64,000 nucleotides of DNA from Gardnerella leopoldii (lineage in GTDB: Bacteria; Actinomycetota; Actinomycetes; Actinomycetales; Bifidobacteriaceae): positions 62,001-126,000 of the forward strand of contig NZ_CP029984.1 of NCBI RefSeq assembly GCF_003293675.1. Reading direction: 5' to 3'. Made by a program: the position numbers and the translations under genes. Under the pieces are notes generated by a model, which ran no database searches, was not told where the DNA came from, and saw nothing but the letters and a program-made list of their open reading frames with translations. The stretch's first letter is position 1. The number at the start of each line of letters is the position of its first letter. Of the stretch, positions 35,100-45,012 are shown in pieces.

Positions 35100-35684
35100 A
35101 TGCACATTATTGCTGGACGTTTTAAATCTTTGCCGCTTACTTCAGCGCAGTCGTGTACAAGACCTACTACAGATCGCACAAAAGAAGCGATATTTTCTAG
35201 GCTCGATTCGTGGGATGTTATGCACAATGCGCGCGTACTTGATCTATTTGCTGGCACGGGAGCACTCGGAGTTGAAGCGCTATCTCGTGGCGCGCGTGAG
35301 CTTGTTTCTGTTGAAGCAAATTCGCAAGCAGCTGCGCTTATACTTCGTACGTCGAAAGCGTTGCAGAGTTCAAAGGCTTGGGATTCTGCGCTTTCTATGA
35401 GGGTTCTTCGAAAGCGCGCGGAGCAGTTCGTTGCGGATTATAGTGGGGAAGCGTTTGACTTGGTTTTTATTGATCCGCCTTATGCTTACGAAACTGCGGA
35501 TTGCGAAAGTTTATTGGCTTCGATGATTGCGAGCGGAGTTGTGAGCGTTTCTGCAGATACGTTGATTGTGTTGGAGCGTAGCGTGCGAAGTGTTTTGCCG
35601 ACTATGCCTGAGGGCTGGGAGCTGTTTGATACGCGTAATTACGGAGAAACTTCCGTGTTGTTTATTCAGCCTTCTCGCGACTAA
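35100..35684 (+). CDS. rsmD: 16S rRNA (guanine(966)-N2)-methyltransferase RsmD
   Basis: Methylates G966 of 16S rRNA. It is 194 residues, with RPTTDRTKEAIFSRL near the N-terminus, the SAM-binding VLDLFAGTGALGVEALSRGA and the catalytic DPPY in LVFIDPPYAYE. No Shine-Dalgarno sequence is present; a TAAGCT box ends 7 bases before the ATG, as in other candidate leaderless genes here. It is convergent with trmD, with a 62-bp structured repeat between. Confidence 0.93.
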   Translation: MHIIAGRFKSLPLTSAQSCTRPTTDRTKEAIFSRLDSWDVMHNARVLDLFAGTGALGVEALSRGARELVSVEANSQAAALILRTSKALQSSKAWDSALSMRVLRKRAEQFVADYSGEAFDLVFIDPPYAYETADCESLLASMIASGVVSVSADTLIVLERSVRSVLPTMPEGWELFDTRNYGETSVLFIQPSRD

Positions 35685-35726
35685 TTTATTTTTCGGCTTC
35701 GTTACAATCTGTTTTCGCACTCAGGC

Positions 35727-35788
35727 TGTGGCGCGAGTTTTGGGGGATTTCTCTCCTCGCAGGCGCGACGACCTGCTTTCGCGCAGCA
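35727..35788. repeat. 62-bp GC-rich structured repeat, copy 1
   Basis: Matches 52782-52843 at 60 of 62 positions. It has an outer stem GCGCGA / TCGCGC and an inner stem GCAGG / CCTGC. It is clearly more GC-rich than its surroundings. It sits between convergent rsmD and trmD. Confidence 0.9.
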
Positions 35789-35838
35789 TTGTGCGTGCGG
35801 CAGCAATACTGTTGCCGGAGTATTTCTGGCTTTTGTTG

Positions 35839-36726
35839 CTAGAGTAAGTTTTTGCGCGGATGATCGCCAGAAACTTCCCATCCGAGCGACATAAGTGTTT
35901 TTCGATCCGCCTTATCTATCTTGTGGCAGTCCAATTTTTCAATCAAATCAGGTCGAATTTCGCTTGTGCGAGATATAGCTTCATCTCGACGAAAACGATC
36001 AACTTTGGCGTGATTTCCGGAAGTGAGTATTTCCGGAACGCTTATACCTCGCCAAGTAGTTGGACGCGTGTATTGATGGTGTTCCAAGAGTGCGTCCGAT
36101 CCTGTGTACGACTCTTCAACAATCGACTCAGGGTTTCCCATAAACCCAGGGATTAAGCGTGTAATTGCCTCAAGCATAACGCTTACTGCAACTTCTCCGC
36201 CATTTAGCACGTAATCGCCAATTGAATACTCGCGTACGTCAATTCCTTGCGCGCGGTAATATTCTGGAATCCTAGCGTCGTAGCCTTCGTATCTGCCGCA
36301 TCCAAACACCAAATGATTTGCGTTGCTTAATTCCGTTGCGTCTTTTTGCGTAAATAGTGGGGCAGAAGGGTTCGGGAATATAAGGATTGGTTTAGTTGAG
36401 TCTATTTTATTAGGCGCGATTTTTGCTTCTTCGCAACTATCACACGTATCGCAACTATCGCACGTATCACACGTATTTTTTACTTCAGATTTTGGCAAGT
36501 TAAGCAGCTCGTCTAAGCATTCCGCCCAAACTTCAGGCTTCATAACCATGCCAGCGCCACCGCCAACCGGCGTGTCATCAACCGATTGATGCACATCGTG
36601 AGTCCATTTGCGTAAATTGTATGCGCGAATTTGCAATAAACCATTATTTTGCGCTTTGCCTAACAAACTTAGGTCTAGCATGCGAAAATATTCTGGGAAT
36701 ACGGAAATAATATCGATGTCCATCAT
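35839..36726 (-). CDS. trmD: tRNA (guanine(37)-N1)-methyltransferase TrmD
   Basis: Makes m1G37 in tRNAs and prevents frameshifting. It is 295 residues. MDIDIISVFPEYF at the N-terminus (the second Met, at 36723, aligns with the family start), GGGAGMVMKPEVW, and knot motifs GCGRYEGYDARI and EYSIGDYVLNGGEV are present. An unusual Cys/Asp insertion, CDTCDSCDTCDSC, sits in the loop after the N-terminal motif (about 36432-36478). First enzyme of a minus-strand block together with rimM, khpA, rpsP and ffh, though at its 3' end. Confidence 0.95.
   Translation of the reverse strand: MMDIDIISVFPEYFRMLDLSLLGKAQNNGLLQIRAYNLRKWTHDVHQSVDDTPVGGGAGMVMKPEVWAECLDELLNLPKSEVKNTCDTCDSCDTCDSCEEAKIAPNKIDSTKPILIFPNPSAPLFTQKDATELSNANHLVFGCGRYEGYDARIPEYYRAQGIDVREYSIGDYVLNGGEVAVSVMLEAITRLIPGFMGNPESIVEESYTGSDALLEHHQYTRPTTWRGISVPEILTSGNHAKVDRFRRDEAISRTSEIRPDLIEKLDCHKIDKADRKTLMSLGWEVSGDHPRKNLL
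36432..36478 (-). repeat. Tandem repeat in trmD encoding CDTCDSC
   Basis: Short tandem units of the form TGCGATACG / TGTGATAGT encode alternating CDT and CDS triplets, in frame. Not a normal part of TrmD. Confidence 0.85.
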
Positions 36727-36763
36727 AAGGCACTCTACTACGAAAACTACAAAACTACGAAAA

Positions 36764-37363
36764 CTACAAAAGCCCCGGAATTAAACCGCCAGGAGGATCA
36801 ATAGTCAAATACCCGTTTGCAACATCAACTTCCGGCACAATAGCTTCAACAAATGGCACGAGCGCTGTTTTATTCTCTTCGTCAATCGGATGATCTAAAC
36901 GGATTTTCAGTAACGATTGCGCGCCGTCGAGCACATCCACGACTTTTCCAATAACTTTAGGAGTAAGCCCAAGCTGATTTTCTTCGCACAAACGCGCTTG
37001 CAAACCGACCAAATCCTTAATATACCAAGCATTTTCAGCAGCAAGCTCTTGCGCATCTTCTGCATGCACATACAATTCAGTGCCATTAAGTGCTTCCGCA
37101 TCGTTGCGATTTTGTGATTCTTCGAATAGTAAAATCCAACGATTTTTGAACGTTCTTGCGTTCTCAATAACGAACTCGCGCTCGCCGTTTGCAGTGCACA
37201 ATACATTTCCAGGCTCAAAACGTTCATAAGGCTCATCTGTAAAAATTTGTACAGTGACTTCACCTTTTAAACCTTGGGCTTTACCGATACGACAAACCCT
37301 CAGCAGGTCATTACGACTTTGCTGAGGGTTGTCAAAAGATTGTTGGTCTAATGCCACGTTCAT
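36764..37363 (-). CDS. rimM: Ribosome maturation factor RimM
   Basis: Assists 30S head assembly. It is 199 residues with RVCRIGKAQGLKGEVTVQIFTDEP at the N-terminus and a PRC-barrel at the C-terminus (WYIKDLVGLQAR...ALVPFVEAIVPEVD). The start at 37363 is one base after the TGA of khpA, so they are coupled; a longer frame to 37399 was rejected. Between rimM and trmD there is a 36-base stretch with two imperfect copies of ACTACGAAAACTACAAA. Confidence 0.94.
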   Translation of the reverse strand: MNVALDQQSFDNPQQSRNDLLRVCRIGKAQGLKGEVTVQIFTDEPYERFEPGNVLCTANGEREFVIENARTFKNRWILLFEESQNRNDAEALNGTELYVHAEDAQELAAENAWYIKDLVGLQARLCEENQLGLTPKVIGKVVDVLDGAQSLLKIRLDHPIDEENKTALVPFVEAIVPEVDVANGYLTIDPPGGLIPGLL

Positions 37364-37364
37364 C

Positions 37365-37598
37365 TCACTTACGTACGTCCATAATGTCAACGCGCACATT
37401 GTGGTTGCTCAAAGCTTGCACAACAATACGAATTGCATTAGCGGTACGACCATTGCGTCCAATAACGCGACCGATATCTTCAGGATTCACGCGTACTCGA
37501 AGCAATTCGCCGCGAGCATTTTCGTGAGAACGTACCGATACGTCATCTGGAAAATCCACGATGTTCTTAATGAGATGTTCAACAGCTTGAGCCAGCAT
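37365..37598 (-). CDS. khpA: KH-domain RNA-binding protein KhpA
   Basis: Small RNA-binding protein of 77 residues made of a single KH domain with the GxxG loop as GRNGRTANAIRIVVQAL. It is the usual neighbour between rpsP and rimM in Gram-positive bacteria. The start is only 2 bases after the rpsP stop codon. Confidence 0.93.
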   Translation of the reverse strand: MLAQAVEHLIKNIVDFPDDVSVRSHENARGELLRVRVNPEDIGRVIGRNGRTANAIRIVVQALSNHNVRVDIMDVRK

Positions 37599-37600
37599 GA

Positions 37601-38071
37601 TTACTCAGCCTTTTCCTCGGCTTCGGCAGCTTCTGCAGCTTCAGCTGGGGTTTCTTCGGCTTCGTTTGCAGCGGCTTCAGCTGCAGCCTTAGCCTTAGCA
37701 GCGGCTTCAGACTTAGCGGCCTTCAGCTTCTGAGCTTCAGCTTCAACAGCTTCAACGCGAGCCTGTGCGTCTGGGCCAGCTTCAGAAGTCTTCAACGTGC
37801 CTTCGGCGCCGTCGAGACCCTTGAACTTCTGCCAGTCGCCAGTGATCTTCAAGAGCTTCAACACTGGTTCGGTTGGCTGTGCGCCAACGCCAAGCCAGTA
37901 CTGTGCGCGCTCAGAATCAATCTGAATCATAGATGGCTGCTTGTTTGGATCGTAAACGCCGATCTCTTCGATGGACTGACCGTTGCGCTTGTTGCGTGAA
38001 TCAGAAATGACTACACGGTAGAAGGCATAGAACTTCTTGCCCAATCGCTTAAGACGAATCTTGGTTGCCAA
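37601..38071 (-). CDS. rpsP: 30S ribosomal protein S16, TTG start
   Basis: Small-subunit protein of 156 residues. The core [26 protein letters not shown] is unmistakable. The only sensible start is a TTG at 38069-38071, with AAGGAG 7-9 bases upstream. The longer ATG frame to 38140 has no support. Residues from about 100 are a long Ala/Glu/Lys-rich C-terminal tail, well known in actinobacterial S16 but not in E. coli. Confidence 0.95.
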   Translation of the reverse strand: MATKIRLKRLGKKFYAFYRVVISDSRNKRNGQSIEEIGVYDPNKQPSMIQIDSERAQYWLGVGAQPTEPVLKLLKITGDWQKFKGLDGAEGTLKTSEAGPDAQARVEAVEAEAQKLKAAKSEAAAKAKAAAEAAANEAEETPAEAAEAAEAEEKAE

Positions 38072-38187
38072 AATGGCTCTCCTTATAACTAGAGTCGTGG
38101 AATTTCGTTCGGGTGTGGGGCACTCCTTGCGAGCTTCCACATGTTCCTCACGTGATCGGGAAGAGGGCGCCGATTCACGCGAATAAC

Positions 38188-39411
38188 TTATCTATTATGC
38201 CTGCGCGCTTGGACGTTTTTATCTAGTGATTGTAGGTCGATTGCTGCGATGTAGGCTAGGTGATCAGTGCCGTCAACAACTATATTCTTTTGCCATAGTG
38301 CATTAGATTTACAGTTTTTTGCGCAAAATAGCACATGGTCAAGTGTAAGATTTGGCCACTTAAGCCATGTAGGCCATGTGCGTAGACGCTTTCCAATTGA
38401 AATTGCAACATCTGTAAATCCGTATTTCAAAAGAGATCGAAAGCTTGGGTGGTCGACTGTTGAATTAAGATCGCCAGTAACAATAGTAAGAGTTGCTAAA
38501 TCGCAAGTTTTCGAAGTGGATTCGTCAACGCATTTGTTAGTGCATTTGTTAGCGGAATCAGCGGAAGAATCAGTAGCGAAATCGTTAGAACAATAAGTAG
38601 CGGAATCAGTAGCAGAATCAGCAGTCGCAAGTGCGCGAATTCCATTACTCCAAGCAGCACACCCACGCATCGGTGACTTTGGATGTGCAGAAGCAAATTT
38701 CACTACAACTTTTTCAGTTGCACCAAAATCTAAGCAAGTTGTAACGCGTGGCACGCTTGCAGCTTCAATTTTTACGGAATTATTGCAAGTAGAAATCGCG
38801 GAATATTGCGTAAAAATAGCGTTGAATCCGCCGTTATTATGCTCACTTTGCGCACCTACGCACGAAGTTGGAAAAATCTTGTATATTCCAAGTTTTTCAA
38901 GATTTTTTACTAAAGACTCGCTTAATTCTTGTAAAAGTAACGTATTTACGTGATATTTTTTCGTTATTTCTATTATTTCGGATGCGCTCGCTTTTCCGTA
39001 TCTGCAGTTAAGAGTCATCACGCGTATTTCTTGATGCTGTTCCTTGCAGCTTTTGCGCGACGACCTGCTTTCGTGCAACCTACGTAATTTTGCAAACCAG
39101 TACGGCGTATGCGACTTAAGCGAAATCAAAAATAGCACAGCGTACGCAATACATAAATATCCGTAAGATTTCGCGTAAGATTGCGCTAAATTAAGCGAGT
39201 GCGCTACTTTCTCTGCGCAGCATGTATACAGCAAAAAACCGCCAAAATTACACAAAAACAGTGCTCCCACAACGTAAGTTGCAAGTGGAAGCAGCGCAAT
39301 AATATACGGAAGTGGGTTATATTTATCCGCACCTGCTGGCAGCCAACGCAGCAGCTGCCACAAAAGAAGCGGCACAAATATAACCCACAAAAACGCCAAT
39401 ACTAAAATCAT
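38188..39411 (-). CDS. Membrane-anchored endonuclease/exonuclease/phosphatase-family protein
   Basis: Three N-terminal hydrophobic segments (about 1-20, 33-62, 80-100) precede an EEP domain on the outer face. Motifs are [14 protein letters not shown], the glutamate in [21 protein letters not shown] and the catalytic GTDHLAYIA histidine. A Ser/Ala/Asp/Thr/Cys repeat insertion lies near 38515-38630. A stretch near residues 112-122 is encoded by a fragment of the 62-bp repeat. Substrate is unknown; relatives include DNases and phosphodiesterases. It overlaps ffh by 4 bases (ATGA). Confidence 0.83.
   Translation of the reverse strand: MILVLAFLWVIFVPLLLWQLLRWLPAGADKYNPLPYIIALLPLATYVVGALFLCNFGGFLLYTCCAEKVAHSLNLAQSYAKSYGYLCIAYAVLFLISLKSHTPYWFAKLRRLHESRSSRKSCKEQHQEIRVMTLNCRYGKASASEIIEITKKYHVNTLLLQELSESLVKNLEKLGIYKIFPTSCVGAQSEHNNGGFNAIFTQYSAISTCNNSVKIEAASVPRVTTCLDFGATEKVVVKFASAHPKSPMRGCAAWSNGIRALATADSATDSATYCSNDFATDSSADSANKCTNKCVDESTSKTCDLATLTIVTGDLNSTVDHPSFRSLLKYGFTDVAISIGKRLRTWPTWLKWPNLTLDHVLFCAKNCKSNALWQKNIVVDGTDHLAYIAAIDLQSLDKNVQARRHNR
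38515..38630 (-). repeat. Short tandem repeats in the EEP gene
   Basis: Repeated GAATCAGTAGCG-like and GCATTTGTTAGT-like units (plus-strand sense) encode a Ser/Ala/Thr/Asp-rich and Asn/Lys/Cys-rich insertion, in frame. Confidence 0.65.
39055..39077. repeat. Fragment of the 62-bp repeat inside the EEP coding sequence
   Basis: Matches GCGCGACGACCTGCTTTCG and the following bases of the full element, with few changes, and is read in frame on the minus strand. Confidence 0.7.
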
Positions 39412-41078
39412 CGACCGAATAAGCCAGCTAATCCGCCGCCAAAGTTAGGTGGCAGTTGATTATCTTGATTTGCATCTTCGGAATTCATAAGTTCCTTAAG
39501 TCCTTCAGGAAGATTCTGAAGATTTGGTTGCTGCGGCTTTGCAAAAGCAGAACCTGCAACATCGTTGCTAGTAGATTCGCCAGAAAGACGCTCACGCAAC
39601 GCGCGCTCTTCAGCTTCCCTGCGCATTGGATTTCCGGACTTTCCGCCTTTCTTCTTGCCTTTCTTATCTTTGCGCTTCGACTTACTGCCGGCTCCACCGA
39701 ATCCAGGAATTCCGCCCATGCCAGGCATTCCAGCGCCTCCGCTCATTCGCTTCATCATTTTTGCAGCCTGCTCGAAACGTTGCAAAAGTGCATTAACTTG
39801 CGAAACGCTCACACCTGAACCAGCAGCAATTCTCGCGCGGCGAGATCCGTCAATAATCTTTGTATTTCTACGCTCTTGAGGAGTCATAGAGCGAATAATT
39901 GCCTCAGTTCGGTCAATTTCCTTATCGTCAAACTGCTCAAGCTCCTGACGGTGAGCTGCCATTCCAGGCATCATGCCCAAAAGCTTCTTCATTGAGCCAA
40001 GCTTACGAACTTGCTGAAGCTGCTCCAAAAAATCATCCAAACCAAAGCTGCCTTCAGCTATTTTTGCAGCAGCCTTGCGCGATTCTTCTTCGTCGAACTG
40101 CTTCTGTGCGTGCTCAATAAGCGTCAAAATATCGCCCATATCGAGTATGCGTGAAGCCATTCGATCAGGATGGAAGATTTCAAAATCCTTCAAACCTTCA
40201 CCTGTAGAAGCAAACAAAATCGGCTTTCCAGTAACGCTTGCAACCGAAAGTGCAGCACCGCCTCGAGCGTCGCCATCAAGCTTAGAAAGCACAACGCCAG
40301 TAAAGTTCACGCCATCGTTAAAAGCTTGAGCAGTGCGAACAGCATCCTGACCAATCATTGCATCAATAACAAACAGCACTTCTTGCGGTTGCACGGCATC
40401 GCGAATATTGCGTGCCTGCTTCATAAGCTCTTCGTCAACACCCAAACGACCTGCGGTATCAATAATCACAGTGTCATACATTTTTTCGCGCGCATAATTA
40501 ATAGAATCGCGCGCAACTTTAACAGGGTCGCCTTTAGTGAACCATGGCAAAGAAATCGCGCTTCCACCTGTTTGCACACCCTTTTCTGGAGCAAATACAG
40601 GAACTCCTGCGCGCTCGCCAACAACTTGCAGCTGTGTGACTGCATTAGGTCGTTGCAAATCTGCTGCTACAAGCAAAGGAGTATGACCTGCATCCTTTAG
40701 CCAGTAGCCTAGCTTTCCAGCAAGCGTAGTTTTACCTGCACCTTGCAAACCTGCAAGCATAATTACAGTTGGAGGGTACTTCGCAAAATTAAGCTGCCTA
40801 TCTACACCTGCGCCCAATACTTGCGTAAGCTCGTCGTTTACAATTTTCACAACTTGCTGAGCTGGATTTAAAGCGTGCGAAACTTCCTCACCAAGAGCGC
40901 GCTCGCGAATTCGAGCAGTGAATGAGCGTACTACTTCCAACGCAACGTCTGCATCGAGAAGTGCGCGACGAATCTCGCGAATTGTGCCGTCAATATCGGA
41001 TTCTGATAGCTTGCCTTTGCTGCGCAAATGCTTAAAAGCATTGGAAAGGCGGTCTGTTAACGAACTAAATGCTGCCAT
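39408..41078 (-). CDS. ffh: Signal recognition particle protein Ffh
   Basis: GTPase that delivers nascent membrane proteins with 4.5S RNA and FtsY. NG domain motifs: GLQGAGKTTLAGKLG (P-loop), DTAGRLGVDEEL, and TKLDGDARGGAALS. The M domain has the GMMPGM and SGSRRARIAAGSG-like RNA-binding helices, then a Gly/Met-rich and Lys-rich tail. At 556 residues it has about 100 more at the C-terminus than E. coli. It is directly upstream of the EEP gene on the same strand. Confidence 0.96.
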   Translation of the reverse strand: MAAFSSLTDRLSNAFKHLRSKGKLSESDIDGTIREIRRALLDADVALEVVRSFTARIRERALGEEVSHALNPAQQVVKIVNDELTQVLGAGVDRQLNFAKYPPTVIMLAGLQGAGKTTLAGKLGYWLKDAGHTPLLVAADLQRPNAVTQLQVVGERAGVPVFAPEKGVQTGGSAISLPWFTKGDPVKVARDSINYAREKMYDTVIIDTAGRLGVDEELMKQARNIRDAVQPQEVLFVIDAMIGQDAVRTAQAFNDGVNFTGVVLSKLDGDARGGAALSVASVTGKPILFASTGEGLKDFEIFHPDRMASRILDMGDILTLIEHAQKQFDEEESRKAAAKIAEGSFGLDDFLEQLQQVRKLGSMKKLLGMMPGMAAHRQELEQFDDKEIDRTEAIIRSMTPQERRNTKIIDGSRRARIAAGSGVSVSQVNALLQRFEQAAKMMKRMSGGAGMPGMGGIPGFGGAGSKSKRKDKKGKKKGGKSGNPMRREAEERALRERLSGESTSNDVAGSAFAKPQQPNLQNLPEGLKELMNSEDANQDNQLPPNFGGGLAGLFGR

Positions 41079-41153
41079 AGTTTTCCATTCTACCTGTTGT
41101 TGCTAACGTAACTTTAGTGCAATTGCTAACTAATACTTTTGCGTTACTTTCGT

Positions 41154-42791
41154 TTATTGCAAATGCCAAGATGATCCTTGCGAAGTATCGACAATTACAA
41201 TTCCTGCGTTATTTAACGCGTCGCGAATAGCATCTGCAGTAGCAAAATCCTTTGCTTTTCTAGCATCTGCTCTAGCTTTAAGTTGCAAAGTAATTAAAGA
41301 GTCCAAAGCTGAGTATTCTTTGCTTTCCTTGCCATTTGAGCCTTCTGCAGACGATTGATTATCGTTCGAAGCCCACGTTTTTGCGTAAGGATCCAAGCCC
41401 AAAGTATCTAACATAGCTCGCACTTGCAAAACAGCGAGATATATGAGCTTTTGTACGCTTTCGCTTTGTGCTTGTGAAGAATCTTTTCTGCAGTCGTCAA
41501 TAAGAGCATTTCCTTGACGAATTGTAGTAAATATTTCTGCGATTGCGCCAGAAACGTTAATGTCATCGTTCATAGCGCGAGTAAAATCTTCTGGAAGCTC
41601 GTCTGCGTTAACAGAGTGCACTTCTTCGCAAGTTGGCTTCTTGTCAAGCAATCTGCCAGCTCTCTCAAGGAAGTTCATAATGCGATCGTAAGCCGATTTT
41701 GACTCCACCAAAGCTTGGTCGGACCACTCCAGCATTGCACGATATTGCACTGCTCCCAAAGCATAACGCACAACCCAAGCCGAATTATTTGCCAAAACTA
41801 CTGGTACGGAAAGTCCATTTCCTAAGGATTTGGACATTTTTTCACCTTTTGCGGTAACCCATGCTGAATGCATCCACACATCAGCGCTTTCCCAGCCAGC
41901 AGCACGCGTTTGTGCCATTTCGTTTTCGTGGTGAGGGAAACGCAAATCCAGGCCGCCTCCGTGAATATCGAAATCGTCTCCAAGATATCGATGGCTCATA
42001 GCAGAGCATTCAATATGCCAACCAGGGCGTCCTTCACCAAAAGGAGTTTTCCAGCGCGCATCCGGCTGATCGAAATCGCAAGGTGCTTTCCAAAGTGCGA
42101 AATCCCTAGGATCATGTTTGTCTGGTGAAGCATCTGCAGGATCTGTTGGATTGTAAATATCGTTTTCAGCAGCGTCTACGCTTGGACCCTTTGCGTCTGC
42201 AATAGCTGCGGCTTCGTCTGCGCAAGTTTCATTTTGGTTCTGATTTTGGTGTGTTAATTCGCCGTAATGCTCCCAACTTGGCACGTCAAAATAAACATTT
42301 CCAGTAGGATTTCCGTCGCTGTCATTAATAACATATGCGTGACCGCGCTCAATCAAACGCTCAATCAGCTCAACCATGTCTGTAATATGACCTGTTGCGC
42401 GCGGCTCAACTGTTGGCGCAAGTACCCCTAAAGTATTGTAGGATTTTGTAAATTCGCGCTCGTAAATATATGCTCGTTCCCACCAATTTTGCCCTGATTC
42501 ATTGGCTTTTTTCATAATTTTGTCGTCAATATCTGTGACGTTTCTAACAAACGTGACTTTGTAGCCTAAACGTAGCATCCAGCGACGGATTATATCGAAT
42601 GCGATCGCTGCGCGAATATGACCAATATGCGGAGAACTTTGCACTGTGGCGCCGCACACGTACATGCCTACTTGACCAGGCTTTTTAGGTACGAAAGTGT
42701 TCGTTGAATGTGAAGCCGTGTTGTATAAGTGCAGGTTTTCTGCGGCTTTAGTAACTTTTGCAGTCTCTTCGTTCAAACTCTTATTAAGCAT
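41154..42791 (-). CDS. cysS: Cysteinyl-tRNA synthetase
   Basis: Charges tRNA-Cys. It is 545 residues. Motifs: HIGH-type [10 protein letters not shown], the zinc-site cysteines in YVCGATVQ and HIECSAM with HHENEMAQ, and KMSKSLGN. A Gln/Asn/Glu/Ala insertion (about 42130-42250) sits in the connecting region before the DFALWK motif. A TATAAT box ends 8 bases before the ATG and there is no Shine-Dalgarno sequence, so it is probably leaderless. Confidence 0.96.
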   Translation of the reverse strand: MLNKSLNEETAKVTKAAENLHLYNTASHSTNTFVPKKPGQVGMYVCGATVQSSPHIGHIRAAIAFDIIRRWMLRLGYKVTFVRNVTDIDDKIMKKANESGQNWWERAYIYEREFTKSYNTLGVLAPTVEPRATGHITDMVELIERLIERGHAYVINDSDGNPTGNVYFDVPSWEHYGELTHQNQNQNETCADEAAAIADAKGPSVDAAENDIYNPTDPADASPDKHDPRDFALWKAPCDFDQPDARWKTPFGEGRPGWHIECSAMSHRYLGDDFDIHGGGLDLRFPHHENEMAQTRAAGWESADVWMHSAWVTAKGEKMSKSLGNGLSVPVVLANNSAWVVRYALGAVQYRAMLEWSDQALVESKSAYDRIMNFLERAGRLLDKKPTCEEVHSVNADELPEDFTRAMNDDINVSGAIAEIFTTIRQGNALIDDCRKDSSQAQSESVQKLIYLAVLQVRAMLDTLGLDPYAKTWASNDNQSSAEGSNGKESKEYSALDSLITLQLKARADARKAKDFATADAIRDALNNAGIVIVDTSQGSSWHLQ

Positions 42792-42984
42792 AATTGCTAT
42801 TATAAATGCTTCTTTATACTCAGAGTGACTTTGAGAAGTTGCATTTCGTGCGTCGGCTCTTTAGTTAGCGATACAATTATTGCGATTTGGTTTTAGATTT
42901 AGCTTTAGTAATCCAATTAGATTCATATCTATTACTTATCTATTACCTAGCTGTTTTTATTTTGTTCGTTACGAAAGGAATATC

Positions 42985-44322
42985 ATGGCTGAGATTTCAT
43001 CTGCTCTTATGACGGACATGTATGAATACACTATGCTCGACGCTGCTCTTAAAGACGGCACCGCAAATCGCAAGTGCGTTTTTGAAATTTTTACGCGCCA
43101 CTTGCCTCAAGGCCGTCGTTACGGAGTTGTTGCTGGCATGGGCCGCATTTTGGAAGAGTTGCAAAAATTCCATCTTTCGGAAGATGATTTACGTTTCTTA
43201 AGTGATCGCAAAATTGTTAGTACAGAAACCATTGAATGGCTGAAAAATTTCCGATTCCGCGGTAAAATTTCCGGTTATCGCGAGGGTGAGATGTTCTTCC
43301 CTAACTCGCCAATTTTGCAAGTAGAAGGCACTTTCGGCGAGTGCACTTTGCTCGAAACTCTTCTGCTTTCCGTTCTCAATTACGATTGTGCTGTGGCGTC
43401 TGCTGCAGCTCGCATGGTTTCTGCTTCCGCAGGACGTCCTTGCATGGATATGGGCGGCCGCCGCACGAACGAATATTCTGCAGTTGCCGCATCTCGTGCA
43501 GCAGTAATTGGCGGTTTTAAAGGTACTGCAAATCTGTTAGCTGCAAAACTTTACGGTTTAAAGGCAATCGGAACTGCAGCTCACTGCTTCACTCTTGTTC
43601 ACGACACTGAGCGTGACGCTTTCACTTCTCAAATTGCAGCTCTTGGCAAAGGCACTACGCTTCTTGTTGACACTTATAATATTGAGGAAGCTGTAAAGAC
43701 AGCCGTGGAAGTTGCAGGTCCAGATCTTGGCGGAATTCGTATTGATTCTGGAGATTTGTGCGCTCTGGCTCGTCGCGTTAGGAATCAGCTCGACGAGTTG
43801 GGTGCTAAAAACACAAAGATTACAGTTACGAACGATTTGGACGAGTATGCTCTTGCTTCCTTACAAAATGCGCCTGTGGATTCTTACGGCATCGGCACAA
43901 TGCTTGTAACCGGCTCCGGCGCTCCAACTTGCGCAATGGTTTATAAGCTTACTGAGCGTGAGGGTGCAGATGGTGTAATGCAGCCTGTTGCTAAGCGTTC
44001 TAAGAATAAAGCGACTGTGCCTGGACGTAAATTGGCGTATCGTTCATACGATTACAGCAACGATTCTTGCGGTGTAGCTGATTGCGAACGCGTGATTTCC
44101 GGTTCGGAAGTTGCGCTCGCTCAGTTTAAGCCTAAGGATTCGTGGGAGAATCTGCTAGTTGATTACATGGTCGACGGTGAAGCTGACGAACAGTTTATGG
44201 GTCACGATGCGATTATGCGTGCCCAGGATTATTGCGCTTCTGCTTTGCGTCGACTGCCTTTGGCTGCGCAAAGTTTGATGCGCGGAGACCCTGCAATACC
44301 AACAGAAATTCAAGTACTGTAG
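42985..44322 (+). CDS. pncB: Nicotinate phosphoribosyltransferase
   Basis: Makes nicotinate mononucleotide from nicotinate and PRPP in NAD salvage. It is 445 residues. The start at 42985 follows GAAAGGA with a 5-base gap and gives the family N-terminus, AEISSALMTDMYEYTML; a longer frame was rejected. EIFTRHLPQGRRYGV, the catalytic-site histidine region GTAAHCFTLVHD and the IRIDSGDL segment are visible. It is divergent from cysS. Confidence 0.94.
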   Translation: MAEISSALMTDMYEYTMLDAALKDGTANRKCVFEIFTRHLPQGRRYGVVAGMGRILEELQKFHLSEDDLRFLSDRKIVSTETIEWLKNFRFRGKISGYREGEMFFPNSPILQVEGTFGECTLLETLLLSVLNYDCAVASAAARMVSASAGRPCMDMGGRRTNEYSAVAASRAAVIGGFKGTANLLAAKLYGLKAIGTAAHCFTLVHDTERDAFTSQIAALGKGTTLLVDTYNIEEAVKTAVEVAGPDLGGIRIDSGDLCALARRVRNQLDELGAKNTKITVTNDLDEYALASLQNAPVDSYGIGTMLVTGSGAPTCAMVYKLTEREGADGVMQPVAKRSKNKATVPGRKLAYRSYDYSNDSCGVADCERVISGSEVALAQFKPKDSWENLLVDYMVDGEADEQFMGHDAIMRAQDYCASALRRLPLAAQSLMRGDPAIPTEIQVL

Positions 44323-44555
44323 AAGTACTGTAAATTGATTTTTTTAAAACTAAACTTTACTAAATAACTAAATAAGATTCGCAAAAGGATCGCAAATAAT
44401 TTTCGCAAATAATTCATGCGTAAAGATTAGCGTTTCCGACAGCTTTTTGAGTGTTTGTTGCGATAATGCTTTATGCTTGGTTTTGCGAATAAAATTCAAT
44501 TAAATTTTAGTGCGCTACGAAATTCGTTACACAATGCGTTACGAAAGGATGCGAG

Positions 44556-44885
44556 ATGTTTTCATCTTTAGAAGCAGATAATGCGTTAGATGCTGTTATG
44601 GAATCTGGTTCGCAATCCACAGATCCAGACTCTGGTTCCGGCACAAGCACTTCTGTTCTAGAACGTCCAGAAGTTGACGAAGATGCTCGTCTAGATGATG
44701 GTGGTAATGCAGATCGTTTTGCGCACTATGTGTCAAAAGACAAAATTGAAGAGTCGCGCTTAACTGGTCGACCAGTAGTAGCTTTGTGCGGTAAAGTGTG
44801 GATTCCTCGACACGAAGCAAATGACTACCCAGTTTGCCCTGAATGCAAGCGCATATACGAGGAATTAGGAAAGTTTAATTTTTAA
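44556..44885 (+). CDS. DUF3039 domain protein
   Basis: Small acidic protein of 109 residues found in actinobacteria; function unknown. The conserved part is residues 45-105: DRFAHYVSKDKIEESRLTG, RPVVALCGKVWIP and CPECKRIYEEL. Three cysteines could hold a metal, but this is inference. A GAAAGGATG site precedes the ATG. Just upstream of coaD. Confidence 0.88.
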   Translation: MFSSLEADNALDAVMESGSQSTDPDSGSGTSTSVLERPEVDEDARLDDGGNADRFAHYVSKDKIEESRLTGRPVVALCGKVWIPRHEANDYPVCPECKRIYEELGKFNF

Positions 44886-45012
44886 GTAATTATGTTGCGT
44901 ATTTAAGCAATTTATATTAAATATCAGCGTTACTTCTATCTTTAACGATAAAAGTAACGCTATTTTATTAATATATTTTTGTTCTGAGCGCAATGGGTGA
45001 TAATCTAAAAGC

